Below, one piece after another: positions 6,944 to 8,154 of a DNA stretch of 8,154 nucleotides. Made by a program: the position numbers and the translations under genes. The stretch covers positions 1-8,154 of the forward strand of contig JAPONU010000537.1 of the NCBI GenBank assembly GCA_026713745.1, given 5' to 3'. Position 1 is the stretch's first letter; each line of letters opens with the position of its first letter. The notes below the pieces were generated by a model. That model saw nothing but the letters and a program-made list of their open reading frames with translations, made no database searches and was not told the origin of the DNA. This DNA is from a bacterium (GTDB lineage Bacteria; Actinomycetota; Acidimicrobiia; Acidimicrobiales; CATQHL01).

Positions 6944-8154
6944 GGCGTCTCCGCGTCGGCGTCGAGGCGGCCGATGGCGTGGGTGTCGAGGGCGATGGCG
7001 ATGTTCTTGGTCTCCATGTAGAAGTCGAAGCTCCAGTCGCCTCCGTCGCGGCCGATGCCGCTGCGCTTGGTTCCACCGAACGGGGTCGGCAGGTGCCGCA
7101 CGTTCTGGCTGTTCACCCAGATCATGCCCGCTTCGAGGGCGCCGGCGACGCGATGAGCCCGCCCCACGTCGCCGGTCCAGAGATAGCCGGCGAGGCCGTA
7201 GGGAGAGTCGTTGGCGATCCGGGTGGCGTCTGCCTCGTCGTCGAACGGGATGGCTACCAGCACCGGCCCGAAGATCTCCTCCTGGGCGATACGCATGGTG
7301 TTGGTGGCGCCGGTCACCAGGGCGGGGGCGACCCAACTGCCGCCGCCGGGCGCCTCGGTCCACGACCGGCCCTCGGTCACCGTGGCGCCCTCGCTCCGGG
7401 CGATGTCCAGGTAGCCGCGCACCTTGGCGCAGTGCGCGGGACCGATCAGCGGTCCGATCACGCTGGCGGGGTCGAGGGGGTGGCCTACCGGGATGCGCCG
7501 CATCCGCTCGGCGAGGCGGGCGACGAAGTCGTCGTGGATCGAGCGCTGGACCAGCAGGCGGCTGGCGCTCGTGCAGCGCTCGCCGTTGAGGCTGTAGATC
7601 ATGAACAGCACGGCGTCGGCGGCCCGGTCCAGGTCGGCGTCGTCGAAGACGATCACGGGGTTCTTGCCGCCGAGCTCGAAGTGGGTGCGTTTGAGGGTGG
7701 GCGCGCCCTGGGCGGCGATGAGCGAGCCGGTGGCGGACTCGCCCACAAAGGCGATTGCGCGGATGGCGGGATGCTCGGTCACAGCCCGCCCTGCCGTCTC
7801 GCCCATTCCGTGTACCACGTTCAACACGCCGGCTGGCAGACCCGCCTCGGCGGCGATCTCACCCAGCAGATGGGCGGTCAGAGGGCTCCATTCCGCCGGC
7901 TTGTGGACCACGGTGCAGCCGGCAGCCAGCGCCGGGGCGATCTTCCAGGTGCTCAGCATGAACGGGGTGTTCCACGGCGTGATGACTCCGACCGGGCCGA
8001 TGGGGTGGCGGGTGGTGTAGTTGACGTGGTGCACCGACGGGAGCGACAGGCCGTCGGCCGCGCCCGGCGCCCGGTCGGCGAAGAAGCGGAAGTTCTCCGC
8101 ACCCCGCAGCGCGGCGGCGCGCATGAACCGGATGGTCTGGCCCGTGTCGATGCA
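6940..8154 (-). CDS. HpaE-like 2-hydroxymuconic/5-carboxymethyl-2-hydroxymuconic semialdehyde dehydrogenase (N-terminus outside window)
   Basis: The minus-strand frame is open from the window edge (C-I-D-T-G-Q...) to TGA at 6942-6940, about 404 residues; roughly the first 80-100 residues of a normal ~490-residue aldehyde dehydrogenase are missing. The ATG at 8124-8122 is internal, not the start. Visible hallmarks are the NAD-binding segment TPWNTPFMLSTWKIAPALAAG, FVGESATG, the general-base Glu in FELGGKNP (codon 7677-7675), the nucleophile Cys in GERCTSASR (codon 7575-7573), EEIFGPV and FGGTKRSGIGRDGG. AENFRFFAD, INGERCT-like spacing and the WVNSQNVR...PFGG end resemble HpaE, the dehydrogenase of the homoprotocatechuate pathway. 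Oxidation of a ring-cleavage semialdehyde to a dicarboxylate with NAD+ is the expected reaction. The following dioxygenase subunit genes, coupled by ATGA, support this. Exact substrate is inferred. Confidence 0.9.
   Translation of the reverse strand, partial: CIDTGQTIRFMRAAALRGAENFRFFADRAPGAADGLSLPSVHHVNYTTRHPIGPVGVITPWNTPFMLSTWKIAPALAAGCTVVHKPAEWSPLTAHLLGEIAAEAGLPAGVLNVVHGMGETAGRAVTEHPAIRAIAFVGESATGSLIAAQGAPTLKRTHFELGGKNPVIVFDDADLDRAADAVLFMIYSLNGERCTSASRLLVQRSIHDDFVARLAERMRRIPVGHPLDPASVIGPLIGPAHCAKVRGYLDIARSEGATVTEGRSWTEAPGGGSWVAPALVTGATNTMRIAQEEIFGPVLVAIPFDDEADATRIANDSPYGLAGYLWTGDVGRAHRVAGALEAGMIWVNSQNVRHLPTPFGGTKRSGIGRDGGDWSFDFYMETKNIAIALDTHAIGRLDADAETP

Noticed and set aside
6944..7363. 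A longer N-terminus for the LigA-type subunit inside the aldehyde dehydrogenase gene
   Set aside because: The extension is Arg-rich out-of-frame dehydrogenase sequence. The ATG at 6943 has a ribosome-binding site and an ATGA overlap with the upstream stop.

Overview
The window is G+C-rich with strongly C/G-ending codons. Gene content and style (a lipoprotein-like binding protein with an acidic linker, GTG starts, stop/start overlaps, aromatic ring-cleavage genes) suggest a free-living heterotroph, plausibly an actinobacterium or similar high-G+C lineage. That placement is inference. No rRNA, tRNA, CRISPR array, insertion sequence or phage gene was seen.

Left block, + strand, 1-5577: five genes in tandem. 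The first three are a complete carbohydrate-uptake-type ABC importer of the RbsB/RbsA/RbsC kind: a binding protein (5' end outside the window), a fused two-domain ATPase and a permease. They are joined by an 8-base and a 4-base overlap. After 44 bases comes a two-cysteine racemase of the Asp/Glu/hydantoin family, and after 46 more an acyl-CoA dehydrogenase of the long-chain/isovaleryl type. The binding protein is not enough to name the ligand. A racemase plus a flavin dehydrogenase downstream suggests the imported compound may not be a simple sugar, but a chiral compound processed to an acyl-CoA.

Middle, 5578-5745: a 168-base gap between convergent transcription units. It holds short G+C-rich inverted repeats without a convincing T-tract. 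It also holds a short minus-strand frame with strikingly C-ending codons, which may be the 3' remnant of a gene.

Right block, - strand, 8154-5746 (read right to left): an HpaE-like aldehyde dehydrogenase (N-terminus outside the window), a small LigA-type subunit and a LigB-type class III extradiol dioxygenase. They are joined by a 4-base ATGA overlap and a 1-base gap, so they are almost certainly one operon. The pair would open a catecholic ring in meta fashion, and the aldehyde dehydrogenase would oxidise the resulting muconic semialdehyde. LigAB pairing with an HpaE-type dehydrogenase differs from the textbook protocatechuate 4,5-cleavage pathway, where the unrelated LigC does this oxidation. 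The ring substrate is therefore open.

Nothing here is clearly a new system. The points most worth following are the ligand of the transporter/racemase/dehydrogenase cluster, the substrate of the hybrid ring-cleavage operon, the hairpin before the dehydrogenase gene and the C-biased fragment in the convergent gap.
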